Positions 14,254-24,306 of a stretch of DNA of 58,683 nt are shown here, piece by piece. The DNA lies in assembly GCA_964645915.1 (NCBI GenBank), contig CAZYDH010000009.1:1-58683 (forward strand), given 5' to 3'. The DNA comes from JACNKV01 sp964645915. GTDB taxonomy: Bacteria; Fidelibacterota; Marinisomatia; Marinisomatales; JACNKV01. Under the pieces are notes generated by a model. It ran no database searches, was not told the origin of the DNA, and saw only the letters and a program-made list of their open reading frames with translations. Both the position numbers and the translations under genes were made by a program. How positions within the stretch are numbered: position 1 is the stretch's first letter; each line of letters begins with the position of its first letter.

Positions 14254-16059
14254 TTACTGAAGAGGATTAAATGGCCATAAAATAGGGATCATTACCGTCG
14301 CTACTAACCATAACAATAATCCAAGTGGGAATCCGACTTTCATATAATCGGTAAACTTATATCCACCCGGACCGTACACCATCAAATTTGTTTGATATCC
14401 GACCGGTGTAATAAAGGAAGCAGATGCAGCAAAACAGATAGCAAATACAAATGGTCGAGGGTTTAATCCTGACTGTGTTGATGCAACGATGGCAATCGGG
14501 GTCATGATAATTGCTGTCGCTGCATTTGATGAGACTTCTGTTAAGATCATAGTTACAAGATAGATCATTGCCAAAAGAGCATAAGGACGGTACGTCTCAG
14601 GAAATTCTCCGACAAGGTTGATCAATAACGAACCGATCCAATCCGCTGTTCCACTAGTTTGCATAACAATTCCCAAGGGAATTAAAGCTGCGATCAGTAC
14701 AATAACTTGCCAATGAATAGCGTTATAACTTTCATTTGGTGTAACGACTCGCATGATCATTAAAAGAATAGCTCCAATCAATACTCCTTTTAAAATCGAC
14801 ATGACTCCAACTGCTGCAAAAGTTACCGCAGCTGTTATTACCACTAAACTCATCCACCAATATTTTGGTTTTTTTAACGGGTTCTCTAATTCTTCCAATA
14901 CAATAAAGTCGCCTGTAGATGCCATTTCATTAATTTTATCTCGTGGACCATATATCAATAGTGTATCAAAAGCCCTTAAAACGATATGAGCAATTTTACG
15001 CCGAAAAATGGCTCCTTCCCTGCGAATAGCTAATACAAAACTTCCAAATCTTCTTCTGAAGTTTGTATCCATCAAACTTCGATCCAATAAAAATGAATTT
15101 TCAGATAACAAACACTCAACCAATACATTATCTGCTTGACTCAACTCATGATGGGTTAATTTTTCATCTGTCAGTAGAGCAACCTTTTCAACTTCTTTCA
15201 TGCGTAAAAAATTATCGACTGCCCCTTTAACAAATAAAACGTCTCCTGCTTGCAACACCGTATTCCGAATATTCGTCGTGATCAATTTCTTTTCACGCAT
15301 GATATCCAATACCATCACATCATAATCTTGATTGATCCTTCTTTCCAAACATGTTTGTCCCACCAAAGGAGAATTCTCCATGATCTTCATTTCCGTCAAG
15401 AAACCACCCATATGATAATTTTTCGTTAAACTGGATGTAACCGTGCGGGATGGAAGTAATCGGTAAGCAACAAACAGGATGTAAATTAACCCAATGAAAA
15501 GACTAATAATTCCATATTTTGTGAATTCAAACATTCCGAGTGGTTGATACTCTCCAAACGAGATCAATATCGAGTTCACAAGAAGATTTGTCGAAGTTCC
15601 AACCAGCGTGAGAGTTCCTCCAAGAATAGCTGCATAACTTAATGGGATCAATACTTTAGATGGACTAATTCTATATTTATGGGCAAGTCGGATAGTTACC
15701 GGCATAAATATTGCGACAATAGCAGTATTATTTACGATGGCTGAAGCAAATGCGATCGATAGTAAATATGCTGATAATCCGAGAAGTTTTGAATGACTGA
15801 CCACTCGATTAAGTTTTAGGATCACATACTCAAGCACACCAGACTTTTGCAACGCATGGCTAATAATAAACAACCCTGCAATGGTTATCACTGCAGGATT
15901 CGCAAATCCGGATAAAGCTTCTTCGGGAGTAAGAAATTTACCGAGAAATAAAAACCCAAGTAAGGATAAGGCGACAACATCTATTGGCAATGCTTCTGTT
16001 ACAAACAGGATGAAAGCCAATAAAATGACCCCCAGAATGATGGCTATTTCGATTGTCAT
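14254..16059 (-). CDS. SLC13/DASS-type permease with two RCK_C domains
   Basis: The 601-residue protein has two blocks of membrane helices with 'FANPAVITIAGLFIISHAL' and 'NNTAIVAIFMPVTI' in the first half and 'SSNAATAIIMTPIAI' in the second; the paired asparagine-containing signatures are typical of the divalent-anion:sodium symporter superfamily. Between them, at about 215-380, are two cytoplasmic TrkA-C/RCK_C-like modules ('RRINQDYDVMVLDIMREKKLI', 'NVLVECLLSENSFLLDRSL'). Family members of this architecture move sulfate, dicarboxylates or other anions. The substrate is not predicted. It is divergent from the OPT transporter gene across a 176-bp spacer. Confidence 0.87.
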   Translation of the reverse strand: MTIEIAIILGVILLAFILFVTEALPIDVVALSLLGFLFLGKFLTPEEALSGFANPAVITIAGLFIISHALQKSGVLEYVILKLNRVVSHSKLLGLSAYLLSIAFASAIVNNTAIVAIFMPVTIRLAHKYRISPSKVLIPLSYAAILGGTLTLVGTSTNLLVNSILISFGEYQPLGMFEFTKYGIISLFIGLIYILFVAYRLLPSRTVTSSLTKNYHMGGFLTEMKIMENSPLVGQTCLERRINQDYDVMVLDIMREKKLITTNIRNTVLQAGDVLFVKGAVDNFLRMKEVEKVALLTDEKLTHHELSQADNVLVECLLSENSFLLDRSLMDTNFRRRFGSFVLAIRREGAIFRRKIAHIVLRAFDTLLIYGPRDKINEMASTGDFIVLEELENPLKKPKYWWMSLVVITAAVTFAAVGVMSILKGVLIGAILLMIMRVVTPNESYNAIHWQVIVLIAALIPLGIVMQTSGTADWIGSLLINLVGEFPETYRPYALLAMIYLVTMILTEVSSNAATAIIMTPIAIVASTQSGLNPRPFVFAICFAASASFITPVGYQTNLMVYGPGGYKFTDYMKVGFPLGLLLWLVATVMIPILWPFNPLQ

Positions 16060-16235
16060 AGGTTTATCTTCTCAATTCAAATCACTGCGAATGAGAATGT
16101 AGTAAAATTTCCTAATCTGACAACAGAAGTCTTTTCAAAATTGGAAAAGTATTACTGAGTTTGTACAGAGAATGAATTCTTGCTGACGATATAGAATGTT
16201 TTCTATTTTTCCTTATTAATTAATACGAGATAAAT

Positions 16236-18173
16236 ATGCCAAACAAACCATTACCCGAAATCACGATAAAAGCCGTTTTATTAGGAATTATTCTTTCTAT
16301 GATCCTTGCCGGAGCTAATGCTTATTTAGGCTTGTTTGCAGGGATGACCGTATCTGCTTCCATCCCGGCTGCAGTCATATCTATGGGTGTTTTAAAACTT
16401 TTCAGACGATCAAATATCCTTGAAAATAATATTGTACAAACCGCTGCTTCTGCCGGAGAATCTCTTGCTGCAGGAGTCATTTTTACCATACCGGCACTTA
16501 TTCTGATGAATTACTGGGGTGAGTTTGGATTTGACCAATATTGGACGATCACCGGAATTGTTGCGACCGGTGGTATCATTGGTGTTCTTTTTACCATTCC
16601 TCTTCGGCGCACTTTAATCATTGAAGAAGAACTTCTGTTTCCTGAAGGGATCGCTACTGCTGAAGTATTGAAATCGGGCGAAAAAGGCTCATCAGGGCTC
16701 ATTTATCTTGTATTGGCAGGGATTACCGGTGCTATCTTTAAATTAGGCTCAGAAGCGTTAAAATTATGGTCAGGGATATTATCCGGTGCGACTCGAGTCG
16801 GACAGTCTTTTGCCAGTTTTCAAATGAACTTATCTCCTGCTCTCATTTCAGTTGGATATATTGTGGGTTTGAATATTGCAGTTTTAGTCTTTGGCGGTGG
16901 TGCAATTGGACGATGGTTTTTCCTCCCAATACTCTCACCCCTTTATGTCGATCAACTTCCTCCTGATGTCGCGGCTAGTGCTGTTGATTCCGTAAAGTGG
17001 ATACACAGCAATGTGATCAAATATATCGGCGTCGGATCGATGATCGTCGGTGGACTTTGGGCGCTGATCAATTTACGTTCGTCTTTAGTAAAAGGAATTA
17101 AATCCGGTTTGGATCTGTACAAAAAAATGAAATATGGAGAAAAACCAAATATTAAACGAACTGAGATGGATACTCCTCTGGTTTGGGTAGGAATTGCATT
17201 ACTTGTATCTCTTATTCCGGTTTTTTCAATTTATATTACTGTAGTAAAAAGTGTTCCGGTAACTGCCTTTATGGCCGTAATTATGTTAATTGCCGGATTT
17301 ATTTTCTCCGCTGTCGCTGCCTACATGGCTGGGTTGGTTGGGTCATCAAATAACCCTATTTCAGGTGTGACAATTGCGACGGTATTATCTTCTTCCATTT
17401 TACTTTTTGCTCTTTATAAAGGCGGAGTTGATGTTGGACCTGCCGCGGCTATTTTCATCGGTGCGGTTGTCTGTTGTGCCGCTGCCATTGGGGGTGATAA
17501 TCTACAGGATTTGAAAACCGGGCAGATTGTTGGAGCTACTCCTTGGAAACAGCAGGTCATGCAGGGTATCGGTGTATTATCAAGTTCATTTGTGATGATG
17601 CCTGTCCTTTGGATGCTTCATCAAAGATATGGTATTGCAACCGATGCTCACCTTGATGTCAGTATGCAGGGAAATGCTTTAGAAGCTCCTCAAGCCAGTT
17701 TGATGTCAAATATAGCCAATGGTGTATTTGATCAAAACCTTCCATGGAATTTAATTGGAATCGGATGTGCTCTAGCTGTTGCTATTATTTTACTAGATAA
17801 AACTCTCGAAAAACGTGGGTCAACATTCAGAACACCCGTGTTAGCGGTTGCTGTTGGATTGTATCTACCCTTCCATCTGGTTACTCCTATTCTAATTGGC
17901 GGACTCATCTCCTATTTCACCAGTGGAAAAACAGCGATGCATGGAGAAGATGATCTCAATCAAAACGGTTTATTGTTCGCGTCTGGATTGATTACCGGAG
18001 AAGCATTGATCGGAATACTTCTTGCCTTCCCATTAATGCTTAATGAATTATACAAACTGAATATCCCAACAGAATATGCACTCTTTGCAGAAGCTCCATT
18101 AGGAGCTTGGCCAGGTGTTATATTAATTGGTGGAGTTTGTACATGGCTATATTATGTCAGTAAAAAGAATTAA
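16236..18173 (+). CDS. OPT family oligopeptide transporter
   Basis: The 645-residue protein starts 'LPEITIKAVLLGIILSMILAGANAYLGLFAGMTVSASIPAAVISMG', the characteristic first segment of prokaryotic OPT transporters. About 15 hydrophobic segments and conserved loops such as 'EGIATAEVLKSGE', 'GGGAIGRW', 'AAAIGGDNLQDLKTGQIVGATPWKQQ' and the terminal 'EAPLGAWPGVILIGG' follow. OPT proteins import small peptides or metal chelates with protons. The adenosine deaminase gene starts 11 bp after its stop, so the two form a salvage-type pair. It is a full-length member. Confidence 0.92.
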   Translation: MPNKPLPEITIKAVLLGIILSMILAGANAYLGLFAGMTVSASIPAAVISMGVLKLFRRSNILENNIVQTAASAGESLAAGVIFTIPALILMNYWGEFGFDQYWTITGIVATGGIIGVLFTIPLRRTLIIEEELLFPEGIATAEVLKSGEKGSSGLIYLVLAGITGAIFKLGSEALKLWSGILSGATRVGQSFASFQMNLSPALISVGYIVGLNIAVLVFGGGAIGRWFFLPILSPLYVDQLPPDVAASAVDSVKWIHSNVIKYIGVGSMIVGGLWALINLRSSLVKGIKSGLDLYKKMKYGEKPNIKRTEMDTPLVWVGIALLVSLIPVFSIYITVVKSVPVTAFMAVIMLIAGFIFSAVAAYMAGLVGSSNNPISGVTIATVLSSSILLFALYKGGVDVGPAAAIFIGAVVCCAAAIGGDNLQDLKTGQIVGATPWKQQVMQGIGVLSSSFVMMPVLWMLHQRYGIATDAHLDVSMQGNALEAPQASLMSNIANGVFDQNLPWNLIGIGCALAVAIILLDKTLEKRGSTFRTPVLAVAVGLYLPFHLVTPILIGGLISYFTSGKTAMHGEDDLNQNGLLFASGLITGEALIGILLAFPLMLNELYKLNIPTEYALFAEAPLGAWPGVILIGGVCTWLYYVSKKN

Positions 18174-18184
18174 GTGAGAAATTT

Positions 18185-19240
18185 ATGGTAACACAAGAAC
18201 TCGTACAACGTCTTCCAAAGATAGAATTACACTGCCATTTAGATGGTTCGTTGCGACTTGAGTCATTGATAGACATTGCTCAAACGAAAAACATCAACTT
18301 ACCTAGCACTGAAATAGAAACACTCCATAAATTGCTTACTTTCAGCAATAAACGAGGATCACTTGAAGATTATCTTAAAGCTTTTGAAGTCACATTGAGT
18401 GTTATGCAGACACCTGAAGACCTTGAAAGAATTGCTTTTGAATTGATTGAAGATGTCGCAAAAGAAAACGTTAAATACATTGAAGTTCGATACTCTCCAA
18501 TTCTACATACAGAACAAGGAATGACTCCCTCAGAGTCAATTGATGCAGTAAAAGCCGGATTGGAGAAAGGGAAAAAAGAATTTGGAGTATCTTCGGGTAT
18601 TATCATTTGTGGGATCCGTAATATATCTCCTGAAGCCTCGTTAAAACTCGCAGATCTAACGGTACAATACAAAAATAAAGGCGTTGTTGGGTTTGATCTT
18701 GCAGGTGCTGAGGAAAACTTCCCTGCAAAGCATCATCAAGAAGCTTTTTATATGATCTTAAATCATAATATTAATGCAACGATCCATGCTGGTGAGGCGT
18801 TTGGACCTGCATCGATTCATCAAGCTTTGCATCATTGCGGAGCTCATCGAATTGGTCATGGTACAAGATTAAAAGAAGATCCAGATTTAATGAACTATGT
18901 TAATGACCATCGTATCCCTCTTGAAATCAGTCTAACTTCAAATTGGCATACAAGATCGGTTCGCTCATTAAAATATCATCCACTTAAATTTTATTATGAA
19001 AATGGACTTCGCGTAACATTAAATACAGATAACCGACTTATTTCTGATACAACTCTAACCAAAGAGTTTATGCTATCTCATGAGTTATTTGACTATGATC
19101 TATTTGATTTTAGACATTTTATCATTGATGCTGCTAAAAGTGCATTTATACCACATAAAGAGAGGAAAATCCTCATACAGACTATTGCTAATGAACTGGA
19201 AAACGAGTTTGGTTTAAAATCAGAATACGCTGAATATTAA
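18185..19240 (+). CDS. add: Adenosine deaminase
   Basis: The 351-residue protein has the metal and catalytic residues of the family: 'HCHLDGS' (His16, His18), 'HAGE' (His201 and the catalytic Glu204), 'HRIGHG' (His225) and 'NTDN' (Asp282). The last motif is Asp-Asn rather than the Asp-Asp of E. coli and mammalian enzymes; I recall this 'TDNRL' form from several other bacterial adenosine deaminases. It converts adenosine or deoxyadenosine to inosine in purine salvage. It is probably co-transcribed with the OPT gene. Its stop overlaps the stop of the convergent PorZ-like gene by 4 bp. A neighbouring specificity (aminodeoxyfutalosine or adenine) is less likely but not excluded. Confidence 0.85.
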   Translation: MVTQELVQRLPKIELHCHLDGSLRLESLIDIAQTKNINLPSTEIETLHKLLTFSNKRGSLEDYLKAFEVTLSVMQTPEDLERIAFELIEDVAKENVKYIEVRYSPILHTEQGMTPSESIDAVKAGLEKGKKEFGVSSGIIICGIRNISPEASLKLADLTVQYKNKGVVGFDLAGAEENFPAKHHQEAFYMILNHNINATIHAGEAFGPASIHQALHHCGAHRIGHGTRLKEDPDLMNYVNDHRIPLEISLTSNWHTRSVRSLKYHPLKFYYENGLRVTLNTDNRLISDTTLTKEFMLSHELFDYDLFDFRHFIIDAAKSAFIPHKERKILIQTIANELENEFGLKSEYAEY

Positions 19241-21669
19241 TGACAGATCACTGTGATCTTACCGATATTCGTGTTTCCATTCGGATCGTAGACTGAGAGT
19301 AAGTAGACGCCACTTCCTACCCACTCCCCTTTTTTATCTTTGCCATTCCAAGGAATTTGGTAGCCATTCTCTCCGAGCTGAACATCTTTTATATGACGGA
19401 TCACTTTTCCGGAGAGGGTCATTACCATTAGTGAAGAACCATCCATTAGTCCATCAACGATCAATGGTTTTAAAGAAGGAATATGGAAGGGACTTGGGAA
19501 TATTCTCATCTCGTTGTAATCGGCTTTAGAATCTGCAAATGGTATTTTCAAAACATTGATTCCCTGTTTTGACGTGATGTAGGCCAATCCTTCTACCGGA
19601 TCAAATGCAATATCGGTTACTTCATTTGACAGAAGTTTCGATGATTCTGTTTTAATCCCTTCTATTTCTTGTTGAGGATCATAGTCCGGCCAGTAAATCC
19701 CGTTGGAAAGAAGAACATGAATGCCATCCGTAGGTGAGAGTGTCCAAATATTACCTCTGGGGTCTATTTTTAGTTTCGAGCCATCTCCAAAGGAAACATT
19801 CGGAAAGTAGGCCAGAAGTGTATTACTCGTGGACTTAGGACCTTGACGAGTAATTGGGCGTTCCGATGATCCATAAAGATCAAAATAGATCAATCCAACT
19901 CGTGTTAATGCCCACATCCGGTTATGATCGATCCCTAAAGACCAAACTGTATTATTTCCTGATCCTAGACTTAGATTAACATTTGAGTCTGAATTTCCTT
20001 CATCATATTGAACAATACTAAACGATTCAGGGTTAGCAGGTGAACCGGAATACTCTAACATCACCAGTCCTCCATTTTGTACCGCATTACCTTCCCCTGT
20101 ATTCTCTGTTCCTTCAAATGCACCTATCCAAACACGATTCCAATAATCAATAGCGATTGTGTTTGGAGTGATACTCATATTTGCATTGGTAACGAAATAG
20201 CTACCCCATTCATCCTCAGGTGTTCGAACAGAAATCGGTTTATAAGCATTTCGTGAATAAGTGTCGGCTATCCAAAGGTTTCCATCTCTGTCAAACTCAA
20301 GATCTTTCACAACCATGTATGGGTTAGAATTACCACTTACGTACCAATAATCCAACCGAGAAGTATCGATCAATGTATAATTAACCGGATTATCGATATC
20401 AATAATAACCACCCCTCCTCCATGTCGAATCGGTTCCGGGTACGTTCCACGGATAGCACAATAAACCAAACCATCCGGACCTTGTTCAATATCTGCAACA
20501 AATCCTCCAAAATCGATCGGAAGTGTATCTGCCGCAAAGGTGTCATGGTCAAAAGATGAATGTATTATTGTATCCGTACCTGTAGTTTCAACTATATTTC
20601 TCCATCCCCATGATTCCTTAATGGCTAAACCATATTTTGAACCTGCGACGATCCTTCCATCATTTAGAGTTGTAATTGCAGAAAACTGGTTAGTTAAAGG
20701 AGCGTTTGGTATTCTGTATTCAAAGGTTTGTAACTCCTCATTTAAAAATCCTAAACCGGACTTTGTTCCGGCAATGACATGCCCCGATTCAGAAGCAAGT
20801 AATTTATGTACAGCATTACCCGGAAAATGAAAATACCACTCATATTCTATTTCACCTAGTTTGATCATTGCATCAGAATATATCCCAAAATAAGAGCCAT
20901 CTGCAGATTTCACAATATCCTGAAATTTATAATTCAAATAATCCGCAATGATGGTTATTTCAGAAGATAAATTATCTAAGCGATAAACGTTTTTATCACA
21001 AACAACGACTAATTCTTCATTGTGAAGGGATAAACACGACACGTCCCCTTCCCATTCAATAAATGGGATCGTCCAATCAATTGGATCTGTATGGATGGTT
21101 CCCGAATATAATCCTTCATTCGTACCAACGAATACTTGATCATTCCAAATCTCTATTCCGCTTACATCCGTTGACTCTAATAACCAATTCACTGTCATTA
21201 AATCGTTATGTTGCCATTTATTATTGGAGTAAAGAAATTTCTGAATACCAAAATCTTGATTATCTTTATACACCGCTAATGCAACCGTATCCGCGATAGC
21301 TATGTCAATTATTTCTGTTAATCCAAAATCGAATTCATTGATAGAATTCCGACCAGTGGGATTGTAAACTTGAATAAATCCATTAGGAGATGCACCACCT
21401 ATCCAAATATTTCCAAATTGATCTGTCTCGATCACTTTAAGGTTCGTTCCAATGAGTTCATCGATATTGGTTAACGTCTCAAACGATTGATCGTCCAAGT
21501 CAAAGATAAGCACTCCACCTTCGGTTGCTGAATATATTTTTCCCTCCAATTCCGTCAGATCATGTACAATTAATGGTGATGTCCAAGATTCCCAATCTCT
21601 GATACGGTTGATGCTGAACGCAAAAGTAAAAAGTGTAATCAGTGTGAAATATTTAAATCGTGTGTTCAT
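19237..21669 (-). CDS. PorZ-like beta-propeller protein with T9SS sorting domain
   Basis: The 810-residue protein has an N-terminal signal peptide (MNTRFKYFTLITLFTFAFS). Repeats of the two-component-propeller kind run through it, such as 'IYSATEGGVLIFDLDDQSFETL', 'FGNIWIGGASPNGFIQVYNP' and 'GNLWIADTYSRN'. The last 90 residues are a type A sorting module: 'RIFPSPFHIP', 'VMTLSGKVIRHI', 'WNGKDKKGEWVGSGVYLLSVYD'. This order, propellers followed by a CTD, is that of PorZ, which attaches T9SS cargo to the outer surface in Porphyromonas. A site-2 protease gene lies 7 bp upstream. The family assignment rests on architecture and a partial match of the first propeller. Confidence 0.7.
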   Translation of the reverse strand: MNTRFKYFTLITLFTFAFSINRIRDWESWTSPLIVHDLTELEGKIYSATEGGVLIFDLDDQSFETLTNIDELIGTNLKVIETDQFGNIWIGGASPNGFIQVYNPTGRNSINEFDFGLTEIIDIAIADTVALAVYKDNQDFGIQKFLYSNNKWQHNDLMTVNWLLESTDVSGIEIWNDQVFVGTNEGLYSGTIHTDPIDWTIPFIEWEGDVSCLSLHNEELVVVCDKNVYRLDNLSSEITIIADYLNYKFQDIVKSADGSYFGIYSDAMIKLGEIEYEWYFHFPGNAVHKLLASESGHVIAGTKSGLGFLNEELQTFEYRIPNAPLTNQFSAITTLNDGRIVAGSKYGLAIKESWGWRNIVETTGTDTIIHSSFDHDTFAADTLPIDFGGFVADIEQGPDGLVYCAIRGTYPEPIRHGGGVVIIDIDNPVNYTLIDTSRLDYWYVSGNSNPYMVVKDLEFDRDGNLWIADTYSRNAYKPISVRTPEDEWGSYFVTNANMSITPNTIAIDYWNRVWIGAFEGTENTGEGNAVQNGGLVMLEYSGSPANPESFSIVQYDEGNSDSNVNLSLGSGNNTVWSLGIDHNRMWALTRVGLIYFDLYGSSERPITRQGPKSTSNTLLAYFPNVSFGDGSKLKIDPRGNIWTLSPTDGIHVLLSNGIYWPDYDPQQEIEGIKTESSKLLSNEVTDIAFDPVEGLAYITSKQGINVLKIPFADSKADYNEMRIFPSPFHIPSLKPLIVDGLMDGSSLMVMTLSGKVIRHIKDVQLGENGYQIPWNGKDKKGEWVGSGVYLLSVYDPNGNTNIGKITVICH

Positions 21670-21676
21670 AATGGTT

Positions 21677-22738
21677 CTATTGGAAAGGTGAAGGAATAAA
21701 ACATAATACGAAGATAGCTAAACATGCATAACCTATCAATCGATTTTCTTTGGATAAAGGTTCATCTACATTATACACGGGAGGATGTTTAACGGTTCTC
21801 ATCATGATCAGGATCAACGCACCCCAAATAAGCCAATTGATTGAAAATAAACTGAGAGGGATCAATAACAACAATGCTGTTTTTGCAACTTTCTCGTATT
21901 GTCTCCCCAGCATTGCATAAGCGACATGTCCTCCATCCAATTGACCGATCGGTAATAAATTAAGCATCGTTACCAATAAACCGATCCATCCTGCAAAGGC
22001 GATCGGGTGCAATAAAATTTCTTGTCCGTTTAATAATCCCGGATGAATGATCGCCGAAAAGAACTTCACCAATAATGAATCACCTAAGATCCACCCAACT
22101 GTACTTGGGTCCATATCAACAACAGATGATTTTACCAATCCTATTATGAGTGCCGGTACAGCTATCGCGAATCCTGCAATGGGTCCGGCTGCACCGATTT
22201 GAAGTAATGCATCTTTTCGATAGATCGGAGATTTAATTTTTATAAAAGCACCAAACGTACCGATAAATGTGGGCGCAGGAATAAAATAGGGCAATGTCGC
22301 ATCTACCCCATGTTTTCTTGCAAAATAATAATGACCAAATTCATGAGTTCCTAATATCAGCATCAATGTTAAAGAAAACGGAATTCCTTTTACCAAGAGG
22401 AGTGGTTCTTTGATCGGGTTCACCCCTTCCATCAATGAGCCGGCTAATAATGTAGTAAAAATTGTAGCAAAAAAGAGAATGATGTTGATACGAGGAATCT
22501 TCGGGATACGAAGTATAACTCTGTCTTCTTCCTCCAAACGAATAAATACTAAACCATTACTTTGGCTCAGATCAAATCTAAATGATTGCTTTCGCAAGAT
22601 TGTCTTAACTTGGTTAATTGATGCATCTTCAGCTAGGTTCCCGACAATCACCCAAGTATCACCGGATGAACCCATTTGTTTAGGGAAAAAAGATCCTTCT
22701 AATAATTTCAGGACGGATTTGATATCAGATTCGTTCAC
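21677..22738 (-). CDS. Site-2 protease family zinc metalloprotease (M50)
   Basis: The 353-residue membrane protein has the M50 active-site pair: 'THEFGHYYFARKHG' with the zinc motif HEFGH at 132-136, and 'LLPIGQLDGGH' with the third ligand Asp268, both in membrane helices. The N-terminal 80 residues are soluble and of unknown fold. Family members cut regulatory proteins inside the membrane. The start appears to be a GTG (22738-22736), 4 bp after the stop of the upstream gene. No anti-sigma substrate with a membrane segment is encoded next to it; the soluble anti-sigma at 12248 is not a likely target. Confidence 0.87.
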   Translation of the reverse strand: MNESDIKSVLKLLEGSFFPKQMGSSGDTWVIVGNLAEDASINQVKTILRKQSFRFDLSQSNGLVFIRLEEEDRVILRIPKIPRINIILFFATIFTTLLAGSLMEGVNPIKEPLLLVKGIPFSLTLMLILGTHEFGHYYFARKHGVDATLPYFIPAPTFIGTFGAFIKIKSPIYRKDALLQIGAAGPIAGFAIAVPALIIGLVKSSVVDMDPSTVGWILGDSLLVKFFSAIIHPGLLNGQEILLHPIAFAGWIGLLVTMLNLLPIGQLDGGHVAYAMLGRQYEKVAKTALLLLIPLSLFSINWLIWGALILIMMRTVKHPPVYNVDEPLSKENRLIGYACLAIFVLCFIPSPFQ

Positions 22739-22742
22739 AGGT

Positions 22743-23255
22743 TTATTGTTTTTTCTGATTATGTTTTTTCACTTTTTCATCAAGAATATTTGAAGCATCT
22801 TTTTCTAAGTCTAACATTAACTGATTGATCCAAAATTTTGTTTCGGTAATATATGATTCTATCACATCTATAGGAATTTGTTCCCCATACATATTGACAA
22901 TGAGAATTGCAGATACGACCGGAATGTATGTGTGCGTTGGATCTTTGTAAAAATGATCTAAAGCTGTCACCAGTTCACGGGTAGTTAAATAATCATCTGT
23001 TTCCGCAAATAGGCTATCGGCAAATGCCTGTTGCTCAGCCCAAGTTTTCAAATAATCATATAAACGTCCATCTTTAACCCCATTGACATAGGCTGCTTTA
23101 ATCGGATAACTGATCTCCAAGTTATAATCGGATATTTGATCAGCTCTGCGCCAATCACCCCCATCCCAAAATAAACGGTTTTGCTGTGTGTAAGCGTGAG
23201 AGATCAGGATTAATCCGATAATCGGAAGTAATATAGTTTGTTTTTTTATTTTCAT
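22743..23255 (-). CDS. Exported protein of unknown function
   Basis: The 170-residue product has a Sec signal (MKIKKQTILLPIIGLILISHAYTQ). The mature part is mostly helical and rich in aromatic residues: 'RLFWDGGDWRRADQISDYNLEISYPIKAAYVNGVKDGRLYDY'-type start (only the pattern is noted), a 'RELVTALDHFYKDPTHTYIPV' stretch and a Lys-rich end. No catalytic motif was recognised. It is the first gene of a tight minus-strand set with the site-2 protease and the PorZ-like protein, so an envelope role is likely. Confidence 0.7.
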   Translation of the reverse strand: MKIKKQTILLPIIGLILISHAYTQQNRLFWDGGDWRRADQISDYNLEISYPIKAAYVNGVKDGRLYDYLKTWAEQQAFADSLFAETDDYLTTRELVTALDHFYKDPTHTYIPVVSAILIVNMYGEQIPIDVIESYITETKFWINQLMLDLEKDASNILDEKVKKHNQKKQ

Positions 23256-23437
23256 GAATTCGATCGATATTTATGACTTGATTATATTGAATATACTCAA
23301 TAAACTTGTTCAAAGCAGACATATACAAACACATCGTTTGACTGCTATAATTGTGGATACGGAGTTTTGATAAATAATTTTTATGAGATATCTCTTTAAC
23401 ATAAATAAATCCGTAAATGAACTATTAACTAATAGCG

Positions 23438-23483
23438 TGATAAACCCAATAAATGAAATAGCGTTTATCAAGTTGTTGTGCTT
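23438..23483. repeat. Left-border inverted repeats of the accessory patch
   Basis: Two short elements sit side by side. TGATAAAC (23438-23445) and GTTTATCA (23463-23470) form a perfect 8-bp inverted pair with a 17-bp spacer. Directly after it, TTGTTGTGCTT (23473-23483) is the exact reverse complement of AAGCACAACAA at 24746-24756, beyond the two accessory genes. Together they could mark the edges of an inserted cassette. No integrase or transposase is visible, so the mechanism is unknown. Confidence 0.35.
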
Positions 23484-23507
23484 CATGCAAAGAAACTCCA
23501 CAAAAAA

Positions 23508-24296
23508 ATGAAAATGGAAGAAAGACTTGAAAAGCTTTTCAATTTTTTACAAGAAAACAGAACCTATAATAAAAAACTTCAAGAAAGATATTATCGTTCA
23601 ATAATTCTTCCGTATGATGGAATTCCTGATAAAATAATTTCTCTACTTTACCATATTGCAAATACTCAAAGTCAACCCAGAATAGATTATTTAGCAGACT
23701 TCTACAAAAAGATATATAAACACCGAGACCAATTAGAATCATTTGACAGTTTTTTAGGAATTTTACTGCCGACTACTCCAAAAAATTTCAAAGGTCTTTT
23801 TCAAAGTCTAAAATGTCAATCTGGATGGGGAAATAAAACTGCCGCCCTATTTACTAAAAGCATCTTTCATTTACATAATAATGAATATCCTAAACAGTTG
23901 AGAATTTGGAACGATGTTCCCAACAAAATAAATAAGAATGATGAAATTTATTTACCAGTAGATGCTGTTATTATTTCTATCTTCAAACAGTTGGAATTAA
24001 AAACTAATTGGAATTTTACCAATATCAATAAACTATTAAAGCATTATTATCAAGGGAATGACATTGAGATATGGGACGATTTATGGTTCTGGGGATTTAT
24101 TACTCAAAATGGGACTGGCATTAATAGAGAATTTTCATGGAACATGAATAAGTATTGGACATTGAAAGAAAGTAATAAAGATCCTGAGACTATCATGGTA
24201 ATTAAAGCCAAGGCTGAAGGGTTTCTGGAATTACTGAAGATCTGTACTTTAAAAATGAAAAGAACAACGACACGTAAAATAAAAAATAATAGTTAA
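23508..24296 (+). CDS. Hypothetical protein in accessory patch
   Basis: I take the start at 23508 (MKMEERLEK), giving 262 residues; an upstream ATG at 23478 lies inside the border repeat. The protein is Lys/Asn/Ile-rich and soluble, with no signal. Aromatic-rich stretches include 'LKCQSGWGNKTAALFTKSIF' (about 107-126) and 'IWDDLWFWGFITQNGTG'. I do not recognise a family. No ribosome site is obvious before the ATG. It is followed after 10 bp by the DUF6508 gene, and the base composition (more A than its neighbours) suggests it was acquired. Confidence 0.65.
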   Translation: MKMEERLEKLFNFLQENRTYNKKLQERYYRSIILPYDGIPDKIISLLYHIANTQSQPRIDYLADFYKKIYKHRDQLESFDSFLGILLPTTPKNFKGLFQSLKCQSGWGNKTAALFTKSIFHLHNNEYPKQLRIWNDVPNKINKNDEIYLPVDAVIISIFKQLELKTNWNFTNINKLLKHYYQGNDIEIWDDLWFWGFITQNGTGINREFSWNMNKYWTLKESNKDPETIMVIKAKAEGFLELLKICTLKMKRTTTRKIKNNS

Positions 24297-24306
24297 ATCA
24301 AGTGTA

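Noticed and set aside
23310..23501. 63-residue minus-strand frame at the left border of the accessory patch
   Set aside because: No ribosome site, no family, and it spans the border repeats.
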